Shown piece by piece: positions 1 to 11,215 of a stretch of DNA of 64,000 nucleotides. The DNA is from Isoetes taiwanensis (taxonomy: Eukaryota > Streptophyta > Lycopodiopsida > Isoetales > Isoetaceae). A program made the position numbers and the translations under genes. The stretch's first letter is position 1, and each line of letters begins with the position of its first letter. Under the pieces are notes generated by a model that saw only the letters and a list, made by a program, of their open reading frames with translations, was not told where the DNA came from and searched no databases. Where the stretch lies: NCBI GenBank assembly GCA_021234155.1, contig JAJEKV010000009.1, positions 6,435,546 to 6,499,545 of the forward strand, written 5' to 3'.

Positions 1-746
1 CTAGGGACTTGCTATAAACTAGATTATCATCAAAGAAAACTATGATGAAAGAGTCTAGGAATTCACGAAAGACGTCGTTCATGAGCCTCATGAATGTTGC
101 TGGAGCATTAGACAATCCAAATGGCATCACCGTGAACTTGTAGTGTCCATATCTTGTCCTGAAGGCAAACTTATGGATGTCCTCCTCTTTGATTCTGATC
201 TGGTGATAACCCGATCTCAAGTCTATCTTGGAAAAGACTTTTGCTCCCTGCAACTGATCCATTAGATCATCTGATCTAGGCAAAGCATACTTGTTTTTGA
301 TGGTGTGCTTATTCAATTGACGATAGTCAATGCACATCCTAAGGCTTCCATCCTTCTTCTTCACAAAAAGTATGGGCGCTCCAAAAGGAGAGACACTAGG
401 TCTTATGAACCCTAGGTCAACTCCTGCAATTGCTTTTTCAACTCCGTCAACTCATCGGTCGACATTCGGTAGGGCGCCTTGCTTGTTGGCTTAGTCCCTG
501 ACTCAAGTGCTATTTCACACTCGACTCCTCTGTAGGGTGGAAACTGCTTAATCTCATCAGGAAACAAGTCATAGAATTCCTTCACCAACTTTGCTATAGG
601 CTTTGGGAGCTTGCTCAATGTTTTAGCCTCTTTCTCTTCTTCTGTCTCTTGGTCGTCGACCTCAAGTTTAAGGAGATAGGCCACTTGCTCCTTCCTTATG
701 CATTTAAGTAACTTCTTCACTAGACATGCATTGCATGATTGGGGTT
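1..746 (-). pseudogene. pol: X reverse transcriptase, N-terminal part (cut by window edge)
   Basis: Begins with the protease-RT linker and an acidic stretch, then FPPYRGVECEIALESGT and APYRMS, followed after a frameshift near 411-425 by [42 protein letters not shown] and [12 protein letters not shown]. The catalytic block reads FFDD (23-37) where YxDD is usual, so the first position is altered. This is a standard Ty3/gypsy RT. The thumb, RNase H and integrase are outside the window. Confidence 0.85.
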
Positions 747-806
747 TGTAAGAAATCATGATCATGGTAGAAATACAACATATACTGTATTTATACGTTT
801 GTACGT
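747..806 (+). repeat. Left inverted repeat of Y
   Basis: Starts TGTAAGAAATCATGATCATG and ends ATACGTTTGTACGT. It is the reverse complement of 11,216-11,275 at 57 of 60 positions and contains the 10-nt palindrome CATGATCATG. It sits directly beside the truncated Y RNase H. Confidence 0.9.
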
Positions 807-1264
807 CTTTTGAGACATGACTTTTCATAAGCAATAACTTTTCCCTCTTGCATTAATACAACTGCATCTGTCATAACATCATAAGGCTTGTGAGGATCTG
901 CGATGGTCAAAATAGGAGCCATTGTTAATGCATTCTTAAGGTTCATAAAGCTTCGTTCGGCTTGTTGAGTCCATCGAAATGGAACATTCTTACGCAACAA
1001 ATTAGTCAAAGGTGTTGCTTCTAGAGAGAAATTCTTAACAAATTTACGATAAAAACGTGCAAGACCAAGAAAGGATCTTACATCATGTTGGTTCTTTGGT
1101 ACAGGCCATGTGCGTATTGCCATAACCTTCTGTGGATCAACTGAAATTTCCTGGGCAGAGATAAAATGTCCCAAGTATTCAATATGATCTCTAAAGAAGA
1201 AACTTTTCTTAGGATTAATAAAATATTTATGTTTTTGCAATAGAGTCAAAACAACTTTTACCAA
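807..1264 (-). pseudogene. pol: Y RT connection and start of RNase H, truncated
   Basis: Gives YFINPKKSFFF, EYLGHFIS, RSFLGLARFYRKFVKNFS and FRWTQQAERSF, the usual RT thumb/connection, then the RNase H start (YDVMTDA…VVLMQEGKVIAYEK) with an internal deletion. Sequence ends abruptly at the left inverted repeat. The remaining RNase H and all of integrase are absent. Confidence 0.85.
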
Positions 1265-1800
1265 TTCCTCATGTTCTTCTAGGCTCTTAGACTACACAAG
1301 AATGTCATCGAGATACACAATAATACCCTTCTGAAGATGGTCACGAAATAGATCATTCATGGCTGCCATAATGTGGCAGGAGCATTAATTAGACCAAAAG
1401 GCATAACCATATATTCATAGTGACCAAAGTGTGTTCTAAAGGCCGTCTTATGTTCATGACCTTCTTTAATCCTTATTTGATGATATCCGCTTTTCAAATC
1501 AATCTTAGAAAAACATTTGCTACCGTGAAGACGATCTAAAAGGTCATCAATACGTGGCAGCGGGTATCGATTCTTGATGGTTATCTTGTTGAGCACACGA
1601 TAATCCACACAAAGCTGCATGCTCTTGTCCTTTTTCTTTACCAATAACACAGGTGCACCGTAAGGACTACGACTTGGGCAGATATAACCTCGCTCAGGCA
1701 AGCTGACGATCGATCTCCAAAGATTCTTGATGCGAGACTCGATATGGAGCTCGAGATGGAGGAGCAGACCCCGGAGTAATGTCAATCGCATGGTCCACAC
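1265..1800 (-). pseudogene. pol: Y reverse transcriptase
   Basis: Clear Ty3/gypsy [58 protein letters not shown], then after a frameshift VYLDDILV with the catalytic YLDD at 1,304-1,315, followed by an in-frame stop (TAG). It overlaps the protease-RT linker frame near 1,700-1,800, so a frameshift lies there. Confidence 0.85.
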
Positions 1801-2490
1801 TCCTTCGTGGAGGTAGCTCCGGACTGGAGTCCTGCATTAGAAAGGTCTTAAATTCATGAAGAGGAAATGTAGGTGGAAAGACGGAAAAGTCAACACCCTT
1901 CTTAATTTCCTCATTTTCATATGCTTTATCATGTACAAGTAAGGTAAACAATTGAGCTTGTTGTTTACGTACCAACTTCTTAACTTGAATGGCCGAAAGT
2001 AATGGAGTCGATGGTAAATCTCGCTCTCCTTGCAATTCATATCGTTTTCCGTCCACCTGAAGTTTCATAATATGTCTTCGAAAGCTGATGAACGGATCAT
2101 ACTTCCACAACCACTCTTGACCAATAATCATATCAATATGAGTCAATTCCATGACTGCAAAAGAATCTCGTGCATGAAAAGTCTGAATGCGATAGGTAAT
2201 GTCCTCCACTTTATCAGAGGAGATTTGAGAACTTCCATCGGCAACTTGGACATCAAGTGGCTGGTCATGGGGACTGGTTGGGAGTCTTAACTTAGTGGCC
2301 ATGGTGCATGAAATAAAATTATGAGAGCACCCTAGTCTACTAGAATAATAAACTCCTGGCCTCTTAAGGACCCCTTGATCTTAAAAGTGTCGTTTGGTAA
2401 AAATGGGGTGTCTTTTACTTGGGCGACCCCCACAAATACCACATTGTTGGATCCTGTATTCTTACTTTTCTTATCGTTGTTCTTAGTGTT
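1801..2490 (-). pseudogene. Y gag tail and protease
   Basis: From the LINE junction (2,490) the frame gives a Lys/Asn-rich gag tail, VFVGVAQVKDTPF and then the retropepsin core, where the active-site D-[S/T]-G reads D-stop-G (VD*GCSHNF, about 2,320). The frame is then open through MIIGQEWLWKYDP, the second protease signature, to RT-linker motifs ([11 protein letters not shown]) near 1,700. The stop in the catalytic triplet means this copy cannot make active protease. Confidence 0.8.
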
Positions 2491-3185
2491 ATCCCCTCCT
2501 CTCAGTGGCCCGGCTCCCTCTCTCTAAGCGCCCTCACGGCGCCCGGCTCCCTCCCCTCCTCTCAGTGGCGCCCGGCTCCCCTCTCTAAGCGCCCTCCCGC
2601 AGCCCCGGCTCCCCTCTCTAAGCGCCCTCACTCCCCTTGCATAGACCCCCCTTGATTTGCCCCTTTCGACTTTCTCTCTCTAGGGTTTACAATCTCTCTC
2701 TAGACCCAAAACCCCCAAACCCCCAAAAAGGCTCCACACCGCCTTCAGGAGCCCAAAGCGGATTCTAAGCACCCTTGAGAATGCCAGAGACCCCTCGGAC
2801 TTTGGAGCCCTCAAACCCCCCACACACTTGCGGTAGTTGGCATGCAATAATTGTGAGTGATGTTCTATTCTAATCTATGAGAAGCGGTGGCAGTGGATTA
2901 GAAGCGGTGGCATGTTAAATGGTGTCGTGTTGTACAAAGCTTTGGAAAGACCTATGAGAAGCGTTGGCGGTGGGTCAAAGTCAAAGTCAAAGGTGGTGGG
3001 CACCCCCTACAGGGTGTTCTTTGGGCTCGCTAGAAGCGCACCGACACCCCCGCCCACCACTTAGGGTTTTCCGTTGACTAGCCCAAAAGGTGCTCTCTGC
3101 AGCGTTCTTGAGTCCCCAAATTCAATTCTAGGCACCCTTTCATGACCGAGACCCCTCAAACTTTGGGAGTCATGGCCACGAGAAG
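2491..3185 (+). repeat. LINE 5' untranslated region with tandem repeats
   Basis: 2,495-2,640 holds three to four GC-rich units of about 40-50 nt built from CCCGGCTCCCCTCTCTAAGC and CTCCTCTCAGTGGC. Two further related blocks (around 2,765-2,810 and 3,120-3,165, sharing CACCCTT and GAGACCCCTC.AACTTTGG) are about 360 bp apart. Repeated 5' units are common in LINE promoters; promoter activity is inferred. Confidence 0.6.
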
Positions 3186-4450
3186 ATGGGCGGCACACAG
3201 AAACCCAAAGGCGAGGGCCCGCCCGCACAAACGGTCCCGATCAGCCATCATGGACGGGGAGAGTCATCCTCCATGAAGAAGGAGGCTCGGGCTAAGGCTA
3301 AAGGCCCCCTCGGCGAGGCCCGGCCCGGTGGGAAGGGATTAATTACTTTCGGACCACATAGGAACTCCCGCCTCGGCGAGAGAGGTGGAACCCCGTCAAA
3401 GCGGGGAATGGAGGCTAGCGGTGCTCGTGTGAGGCTAACGATTGCCACTGGCTGGCATGGCGGTGGAGATGGAGTCCTCGGCATCCCATGTGCTCAAAAG
3501 GCAAATCGGGTCGAGAAGAACCGTATCCACAGGCTTGGAGACCCGCCGCTGCATGTGGAAGATGGCCTTGGCCTTGCACACGGCCGGCGGCGAGGCGAGG
3601 CAGGAGGTCGCCGACATGCGGGCCCGCCTAGACTTCTGTGTTCATCACTCACGGACACCATGACCACGGGGAGAGGAAGCGCGCAATGCGGGGAGGCGAT
3701 GGTCCGCGCTGTCGGCCCGGTGGGAGGTAGAGGCGGCCACCACCATCTTGCCCGGGGAGCCAAAGGCTGCTCTTGCGGACGGCCCGGAACATACGGCCCG
3801 GGATCTTGAGTAAGATCGGAACAGCAAGCCGGCCCCTCGGCGCCCCGTGTCTTTGGGGCTCGAGCAGCTCTCGCTACTGAGCACGGAGCTCCGGGGTTGC
3901 GGGCAACCATCCCGAGCAGAGCGGGGGGTCTCCCTACCGGGTTCATAGTCAGGCGGCGGATGCGGCGCGGGGATGGCAAAGCGGCGGGCTGCGCAAAGTT
4001 GTGCTCCCGACTTCACGAGGGGCGAGAGGCGCGGCTGGGGCCGCTATCCCGCCCACGGCCTCAGCGGCGTACGCCCGCCCCGCTGCTGCCCGGCTCTCCG
4101 GCCACTCCCGCGCCATCCCGGCCACACTCCGGTCACTCCCGCCATCCCGGCCACCACCACCACCCCGGCCTGAGGACCCGGCCTTTCGCCCACCTTGGAC
4201 CCGGGAGCCTTGAGACTCTCGAGGCCTTGGCGGAGAGCCCTATCGGTAGTTGAGGCATGCGAAGCGGCGGGGAGAGTCTCGCCCACAACATCCGAACACA
4301 CATTCTGTCCGGATGACATTCCGAGGCGATTCACATTTCTCGAGCAGCCCGGCATGGGGTTTCGGCCCGGGCCGTGGCCCGCATTGTCATATTCGCGGTT
4401 GCGGATGGATGCAGTGCGTGATGCCATATTGCGCGTGAGCGGATGTTGAA
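3186..4450 (+). pseudogene. LINE ORF1-like region
   Basis: Starts at the first good ATG after the 5' repeats (MGGTQKPKGEGPPAQTV). It is very rich in Gly, Arg, Pro and Ala and is open to 3,809 before frames break up. It occupies the ORF1 position of an L1-type element, whose product normally binds the element RNA. No RRM or zinc knuckle can be read here, so the call is positional. The reverse strand also has long open frames, a GC-composition effect. Confidence 0.45.
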
Positions 4451-4599
4451 GGGGACATCCCATGCGTGGACGGGACCTCACACGCGTGCGGCGGGGAGGC
4501 TTGAGGCGGGGCTTGTCGGCCGAGGCATTCGCCCAGCGAGTCTTTGCCGGGAGATTGGTTGGCGGGATGCACATTTTAAACGACACACTCGCTGCTGCG

Positions 4600-7500
4600 A
4601 GACCCGCAACCCCAACCCGCGGTACCGCAGCGGCCACGCTTCGGCTTCTACTACCACGGCCCCCCTTCTCCTGCTCCTACTCCTGCTCCTACTCCTGCTC
4701 CCTCGCGGCCCCGCCCTCCGACCACATCTTTGCCTCCGCTCCATCTACTTCTCCTTTCGGCCTCGCTTCCCGTCCTCCCCGCGACTTCGGTGCGCGCATA
4801 CCATCCCTGGCCGACAAATAGGAATTGTGCCTCGGGTGGTCTCATGGAATTGTCGAGGCTTCCCTTGGCGAGAAGGGGGGCGGTCCCGAACTTCAAGTGG
4901 CAGCGGTATGGATCTCATCTTCCTCATGGAACATGGGAGCATCTTTGAGCCTGAGGCTACCGATTCTGCGGGTTACCAACATTTTTAGGTCTTCAATACA
5001 TGCAGGACAGGCGGGGTCATGGTGGAGTGGCTTGCTACTACCAGGACAACCTTGGCACATTGATTTACCCTCGAGAAGACAGAGGCGACACTGGCCGGTG
5101 CCACGGGTTACGGGTTCGTGTGCATAATACCGGTGGCAACCCTCTTTTTACGGCGCTGTTATTTCCCTCCCTTGACGGCGGCACCTTCTATCGCAGCCAC
5201 CCCGATGCGGATAGGATGGACCGTATGTCGATCTATATGATGACATCTGGCGGCATCAGCCAGTTAGGTAGGGTCGTCCTTCTTGGAATTTCAATGCCGC
5301 GGACGGGAGAGCAGCCCATGCGACTTGACCCCCGGCGGCGATGTCTGCGGCTCGCCCCTTGAAGTAGCGGCCGCGGACTTGTGGTCGGATGACGGCCAGT
5401 CACTTTCGCTTTGGTGAGCAGTTGCTCTGCTATGTGGCATTTTGACTTGATAATTTGCAATGGCCTTTCCACGGTGGCCGATTCGCAAGTGCACATGCGA
5501 GCGGGACAATCGGGGGAGGGTCTAGTGTGGTGGACTATGTGCTTGTAGTTCGCCAAGATATGCATCTCATCGGTCGTTTGAGGGTGGGCGCAGGCGGTCG
5601 GGATGAGGAGGTCGACTCGGATCACCTCCCACTTTATTTGGACTGGTTTGGCGAGCCGCGGGACCCCCACTATGCCAGCCCCTCGCCGTCCCTCGGTTGA
5701 GACTTCGATTATGCGAGGCGGAGGACTACGCCCAAGATGCTCATGGGCGCCCTCCCGGTAAGTGCAGGACCTCCACACTAGAAGCGGCCGAGCCAGACCG
5801 GTGACCGCTATTGCGAGGGATGCGGCCGGGCGGAGTGCTTTGGCGGACCTCCCCGCGTCGCCCTTCGGGGTCAGCAACATTCCCTCGTAACCGATGGTTT
5901 GATCAATTTTGTAAAAACATAATGGCGCTTCCGTCACGATGCGGATCCGGTACCCGGCTGCGGGCCACCACGATCTGGCGCCCATCCCGAAGGACACAAA
6001 GCGCGGTACCTTGCCAAGCATCGAGGGGAGATGTTCGGCTGCTGGACACTCATCCCTCGAACCTTTTGGCCTTGTGAGAGTGCTTGAAGGCCAGCCCACC
6101 CTACGGGGGACATCACACACAGGCGTGGGAGCGATTTGCGGCGGCTCTATGACCCCCGAGGGGCAGCGTCACGCCCATATACCCCCCAGGATGGCCCCAT
6201 TGGTTTCGTGGGCCGAGGATGTTGAGGAGGGCACCGCAGCGGCTAGCTAATGGGAAGGCGGTGACCTCGATGGTATGCGGGCGGAGTTACTCAAGTGGGC
6301 GGGGCGGCCGCTTGTGCCGGTCCCTCACTACCCTGTTGTGAGCATTGCGGGGAGGGTTTCCCCGACAATGGACCCTAGCGAGGGGTTGTTCCCATTCACA
6401 AAGGCCCGAGGCGATCCACCTTTGTCAGGCCAATTACCGGACGATCATGGTGATTCGGTATTTGCCAAAGCTGTTATCGGCATTCTCGAGGGCTTGATTG
6501 ACCCATTTGGGCGAGGCGGCGGATGTGCGAGAACCCTCACGCAGGCGGGCTTTCGACCCCGCCACTCAGCGATTGACCATATCTTTCTGGCTGCGGGGGC
6601 GATTGAAGGCGTAGGAATCATAATTTGGACTTGTATTCTTTGCTTTGTGGACTTCGCAAAGGCTTTTGATCTGGTCCCAAGGAAAAGGCGCGGGCTAGGC
6701 TGCGTCAAGCTGGGGCTCCCGCTGTCGAGAATGCCATATCTGAGGTTGTATGAGAGTTGTTTTGGCGGGGATGCGGTAAATGGGCCAAGCATTCACCATG
6801 AGTATCGGGGTCGGCGGGGTTGCCCCCTCTCGCCAACACTTTTTGGCCTCTACATTGATCGATTAGAGCCACAGCTTCGAGCATGGGGAGGATGGCATAC
6901 GGCTTTTGCACCAGGTCATCCCGCCAGCTCATCTATCTGCGGGGACGATGTTGGCTGGCGGCCCACACCCGAAGCTATGCGGTCTCACACGGATGCCCTA
7001 GACACATTTTGTCGGGGCTCTGAGACATCGCGGCGTCAATCGGCCAAGACCGGGGTGGTTCTCATATCCTCTTCCGTCACCCCATGCCTCATGCACTCAC
7101 ATATCGGGGACGGCTGTGGGACGTCACGCCCACCTACAAGTACCTAGGGGTGGAGTTCCCCTCCTTCTGTTTGGGAGGCGTCTATCCCGCTTGCGGGTGA
7201 CGGCCGGAAAGCGCTTTATGCCATGCGGAGAACAAGATCCTGGCAGAGCTATATGATTGGGGCCATCAGTCACATCTGTTAGCACCGGTCGAGCCCGTCT
7301 TACATGCGGGGTCGAGCTTTGGGGCCCGATCGTCTTCGGGCGACACAGGAATGACTTGGAGCAGGTGCGAAGGCATTTTGGCGGGCACTTGGGGTGAAAC
7401 CTTCAGTCCCCTATCGATTCTCTTTGCCGAGAACTGGATTCTTACGCTTCAATTGGCAGCCTTGATAGACACATCGTCTATTTTGAGAGAAAGTGGTTAC

Positions 7501-8121
7501 TATGGGTGATGCTCTTCGGCTCCCGCACATAGCTTACACTGCGGGCCATGAGTCCTTGGGCCGGCTTAGGGCTGTTGGAGGGTAAGAGAGATCGGTGGTT
7601 CGCCCAGATGGAGCGTCACGGGAACAATGAGTCGTCTGTTGGTAGCGGCCGACCCGTCGTGGCGACTGCGGGAGTACCTAGATGCTTGTTTCCTTGGCAA
7701 GCTCACGGGATCCCATTGCTCTAAAGCAGGTCAAAATGGCCCATTACAAGGAGCACATTAACCCGTGTTGGCGGGGCCACTCTACCCTGCGTTCCCGGTA
7801 CCTGAAAGCCGCAGACTCATTGCCTCCATTACCGCATACGGTGCCCACCATCTTCGCGCATCGAGGCAGGCGGGTGGATTGGGGAGCCCGCCGGAGACGG
7901 GCTCTGTCGGTCTTTGTCAAGCGGGTGCCATTGAGGATGAGTCTCACACTTTCGAGTTGCCCGGCGTTGGTCGGTCAGGGCGGACGGCTCCCTTGCAAAT
8001 GCGGCGGACGTGCCCTTGCATTTGCGATGAACCACCGCCGTCGATGCGTGCCACGGGGTCATACATCCGGGGAGTGCCCGGACTGCGAGGTCACCTTTGC
8101 CCCTTTGGCTGTCGTGACTAG
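4600..8121 (+). pseudogene. LINE ORF2: endonuclease, reverse transcriptase, C-terminal finger
   Basis: Endonuclease: SWNCRGF near 4,845, a damaged GDFNARTG block near 5,285-5,310, and the terminal DSDHLPL near 5,613-5,634. Reverse transcriptase: HSAIDHIF, VDFAKAFDLVPR (6,650-6,680), RRGCPLSPTLFGLYIDRLE (6,815-6,870) and CGDDV (6,938-6,952) in place of the usual YADD. The C-terminal region has a degenerate Cys/His finger with GAIEDESHTF (about 7,930), as in plant LINE zf-RVT regions. At least six frameshifts separate these parts. The intact enzyme would nick target DNA and copy its RNA at the nick. Confidence 0.8.
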
Positions 8122-8356
8122 GCACTCTGGGGGTGGTGCATGATTTGTATATATTGGGATGTTTACGCATTTTATATGATTAGCACGGGTTTTTGTGTGG
8201 TGATTCTTTGCCGCGGTTTTCCCTCGAAAACCAGCCGAGGCGGGGTTTTTAATCCGGGCGTGATAATCCGCTTGCTACGTTTTTGTATTGGGTCCCATAG
8301 ACCGATTGGTCTCCGTGGACGATAAAAGTACCTTCCTTCCTTCCTTCCTTCCTTCA
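8122..8356 (+). other. LINE 3' UTR and (CCTT)n tail
   Basis: Contains CGAGGCGGGGTTTTTAATCC and TGGGTCCCATAGACCGATTG, ending GTGGACGATAAAAG before a CCTT microsatellite (8,332-8,356). A related 3' end occurs at 43,130-43,240. A simple-repeat tail instead of poly(A), next to the target duplication, supports a retroposition end. Confidence 0.7.
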
Positions 8357-9060
8357 TTCTTAGTATTGCTCTTAGATTTCTTATGGGGACATTGATAAAA
8401 CATATGCCCACCTTTTCCACATATATAACATAAGCCTTTTTGTCTGTACTCTTCGATCATTAAGTTTCTTGAAGACAGGTTTATTATCATTCTTCTTAAA
8501 AGAACTTTGTTGAGGATCCTTATTATTAGAGGAAATTCGAATTGATGCATTTCGATCGATACCTTTTTGATCATGATCAGGTATGAAATCTGCTACTGCC
8601 TCCAATCGCATCTTGAAGATCTTCAGGAGATGATTTCTCAACTTCTCTTCTTACATACTTCTTTAGTCCCCAAAGAAATTGATGCAGCTTCGTCTTCTCC
8701 GTTAGATCCTCAATCTCCAAAACACAGGATGTAAAATCTTGCATATAGGAAGCAATGCTTCCTGTTTGGCGTAATTCATGTAACTTATCCCTCAATTTGA
8801 GATCGGCATTAGAAGGTATGAAATAGTTTCGTAATTTCTTAATAAAGTTGGACCATGTTTCAATCTTATGTGCCTGGCCTAGTTGGACAGCCGTGGTATG
8901 GCGTCGCCACCATGACAAGGCATCCTTTTCTAAAGAGTTTGAGGCACAAAGGACCTTTTCCGAGTTTGGGGTTTCAGCAGATTAAAAATATTGTTCCATT
9001 TTAAAAATCCAATCGGAGAGGATCGTTTTATTTCTAGCCCCATTATATGGTTTAGGCAAA
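8357..9060 (-). pseudogene. gag: Y gag core and zinc knuckle
   Basis: Retrotransposon gag core (WSNFIKKLRNYFIPSNADLK, then QTGSIASYMQDFTS and a WGLKKYVRREVE block) at 8,577-8,918. A frameshift follows, then an intact CCHC knuckle CYICGKGGHMFYQC (about 8,410-8,455) and a Lys/Ser/Asn-rich tail. The tail continues on the far side of the LINE at 2,490, proving that the LINE interrupted this gag. Confidence 0.85.
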
Positions 9061-9178
9061 GGCTATACCATGTCTATGTCATACCATGTCACAATGATTA
9101 CCAAGTCTTTGCAAATTACCCATGCATATAGGCACCCATGGAGACTCGAACTCGAGACCTGCTCTTCATTAGGGCGGA
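9061..9178 (-). repeat. Fragment with tRNA box B-like sequence
   Basis: The minus strand at 9,141-9,159 reads GGTCTCGAGTTCGAGTCTC, close to a polymerase III box B as seen in plant SINEs. No box A is visible; it may have been removed by the neighbouring inverted-repeat element. ATACCATGTC is tandemly repeated near 9,070-9,095. Confidence 0.3.
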
Positions 9179-9749
9179 TTTGGGGTCTCAAAATGGCCTC
9201 GAAAGAAAAATTCCATGTCATATTTTCTCTTGCTTAATAATTGTACTTTCCTTCTCTTTAATCGCAATAAATACTCAAAAAGTAACTTCATCAATTAGTT
9301 TTTGGGCCATAACTTTTGATTCATAGCTTCAAATCGCAAGATTTTTGTTTTATTGGAGGAATCAAAAGATCTATCCAACAGTATATGGGTTGAATATATT
9401 TTAATCTAATTTAGATGACCAAAAGTTAAAAAAACGAGAAAAAACCTGGTTTTTTGCATTTTTTTAGTCTTTCCTTTTATCAAAAGCATATCAAGGCTAT
9501 ACTCATTGGAAAGATCTCACCATGGGCTATCCAACGCAACAAACGGCGTGCAATTTGGACATCACAATCACAAGTTATAGCCAAAAAACGATGCATTTAA
9601 GTTAAAAAGTGCAATTATTACAGTACTATTTATTGCAAAAGTGCCACGTAATACTGATTTTCATTTTGAATTCCTCTCTTTCATTGGCTTGAAGGTACTA
9701 TGACGTGGATATTAGAAATTAAAGTTAAGGGCCATTTTGAGACCCCAAA
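9179..9749. mobile_element. 571-bp element with perfect 20-bp terminal inverted repeats
   Basis: Left arm TTTGGGGTCTCAAAATGGCC at 9,179-9,198 and its exact complement at 9,730-9,749 enclose AT-rich non-coding DNA. It sits inside Y gag. No matching target duplication is visible beside the arms, so the family (foldback or MITE) is unassigned. It codes for nothing recognisable. Confidence 0.65.
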
Positions 9750-9792
9750 AATGGATACCAACTGTGACGTTCCTAAGATTTCTTATCTCTTT

Positions 9793-10285
9793 TTAAAAGG
9801 TGGTATAATTGTTTAACCTCTGGAGAGAAGTCGTTGGGTTCCTCTTTGCCTTTTTGTCTATCTCCCTTCTCTTCGTCTTCGTCTGAGTCCTCATCACGCC
9901 TGCGCCTATGGCTTCCTTCACTTCGTAACTCGGCGAGTTGGGCAGCCATAGTATGAAGTTACGCACGCATGTCATGCATTTCCTCTTGGAGAGGGTCCCC
10001 GATGTCGAAGTCCTCTCCCTCTAAATCCACGTCCAAGCGGTCCCCATGTTTAGAGTCCTCATGTTTCTCATGCTTATCATCTTCAAGTTTAACATCCTGA
10101 AGCGTTTCCGTATCAGGAAGAACGGAAGTGCTTGCCTCTGGCTTGGGATCGCTTTCTTTGGGTGGGTCTCTAGGCGGAGATGCCCCCACCGTTGGAGTGG
10201 TACTAGATTCTTTTAGAGGGCCGTCTTTTCTTAAAGGATACGGGGAGCGTGTTGGCACCACCCGTGGCTTGTCTTCCTTAGGCAT
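9793..10285 (-). pseudogene. gag: Y gag N-terminal region
   Basis: Opens at the ATG at 10,285 (MPKEDKPRVVPTRSPYPLRK), followed by a Pro/Ser-rich and then strongly acidic segment (DVDLEGEDFDIGDP). After a frameshift near 9,960 a basic segment runs on to 9,793. It follows the Y leader directly and is separated from the gag core (below 9,060) by a small inverted-repeat element and SINE debris. Assignment is by position and composition; no conserved motif is present in this part. Confidence 0.55.
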
Positions 10286-11187
10286 CTTAAATAACCTTCA
10301 AAATGCACTAGGTTATTTTAACGTAGCACAAGGTTCTTAATCTTAAAAGTTTCAAACAGAATTTTGGAAGCTTTCGTAAATTCAAAATAACAATTTGAAG
10401 GTTAGAAGAATCTCAAGAAAGTTGTCAAGGAGTATCGAACCCTCGACCTTGAATGTCCTACACTAAAATCTTACCCACAATAAACAACCACTTAATGCTT
10501 AATAAAGACAAAGAACTATTAAAAAGAACTATTAAACCTTTTTAAATGTTATCCTATTTTTATTTTTTATCCTGGAGGGTTTGTTGCCCTTTCTTATTTT
10601 TCTTCCTGTTGTCTTCGTTGGTTCCCCTCTTCCTGTTCGGCGGTTTCCGGCCACAGCAGCCAGTGCCGTTTCGACAGTACAGGTTGTGAGATGAACAGGT
10701 TAAAGCCCCAATCCGGCCAGATCTCAGACCTGCGGAGTCTTCTTGTCGCCCTGGCCACAGAGTCGGACCGATTTTCGGCAGGGTTTTCTTGCAAGGGACA
10801 GATTTTCGGCAGGATTCCTGCCCAGATTTGCAGTCGGCAAAGTTCTTACACAGATTTGCAGGTATGAGGGGTTCTTGCAGGTATTTGCAATCGGCCGGGT
10901 TCTTGCACAGATTTCTTGCGAGATTTCTTTGAAGGTTCTTGCTCAGATTTTCAGTAAGCTTGCTTAAGGCACATGGATGTTGGCCGGAAATGCCATGGAT
11001 TTTGAAGACAGATCTTGCTGAGTGCTGTTCCTATTATTCTTATTGCAATTCTATTCGAAATTTCTTACGTTTCCTTTTCATTTGTCCATAGCATAAATTA
11101 ATTCTAGAAACGAATAAATGCAGGAAAGACTCACCTGGTTTTGAGTTTGCTCTTCAAATCTTCTGATTGTCCTTTAGCTCTTTTTAA
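10286..11187 (-). repeat. Y untranslated leader with degenerate tandem repeat
   Basis: Non-coding stretch between PBS and gag ATG. From about 10,760 to 10,965 it holds five or six degenerate units of roughly 35-45 nt built on GGGTTCTTGCACAGATTTGC and ATTTTCGGCAGG. No long open frame supports a gene. Confidence 0.6.
10400..10480 (-). mobile_element. SINE-like tRNA-derived segment in the Y leader
   Basis: The minus strand carries a box A-like GTGGGTAAGATT (10,470-10,478 region) and a box B GGGTTCGATACTCC (10,429-10,442) at about 35-nt spacing, the pattern of a plant SINE head. Its 3' end and target duplication are not clear. Confidence 0.45.
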
Positions 11188-11199
11188 GCTCTGATACCA
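11188..11199 (-). other. Y primer-binding site (tRNA-iMet type)
   Basis: The minus strand reads TGGTATCAGAGC followed by TTAAAAAG. This identifies the inverted-repeat-bounded unit as derived from an LTR retrotransposon, although no intact LTR pair is seen. Confidence 0.8.
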
Positions 11200-11215
11200 A
11201 TTAAAAGGAACCCCC

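Larger units (their letters stand above)
2491..8356 (+). mobile_element. Full-length L1-like LINE inserted in Y
   Basis: About 5.9 kb, opposite in strand to its host element. It is flanked by an 11-bp target duplication, TTCTTAGTGTT (2,480-2,490) and TTCTTAGTATT (8,357-8,367), with one mismatch. It contains a repeat-rich 5' region, ORF1, ORF2 (endonuclease, RT, C-terminal finger), a 3' UTR and a (CCTT)n tail. It is much richer in GC than the flanking retroelement. Frames are broken by many small indels. Confidence 0.85.

Noticed and set aside
3248-4637. Several long minus-strand frames within the LINE
   Set aside because: They are GC-composition shadows of the plus-strand ORF1/ORF2 region, with Pro/Arg/Ala-rich products and no motifs.
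9138-9160. Possible tRNA gene
   Set aside because: Only a box B-like motif is present, with no acceptor stem or anticodon arm; more likely SINE debris.
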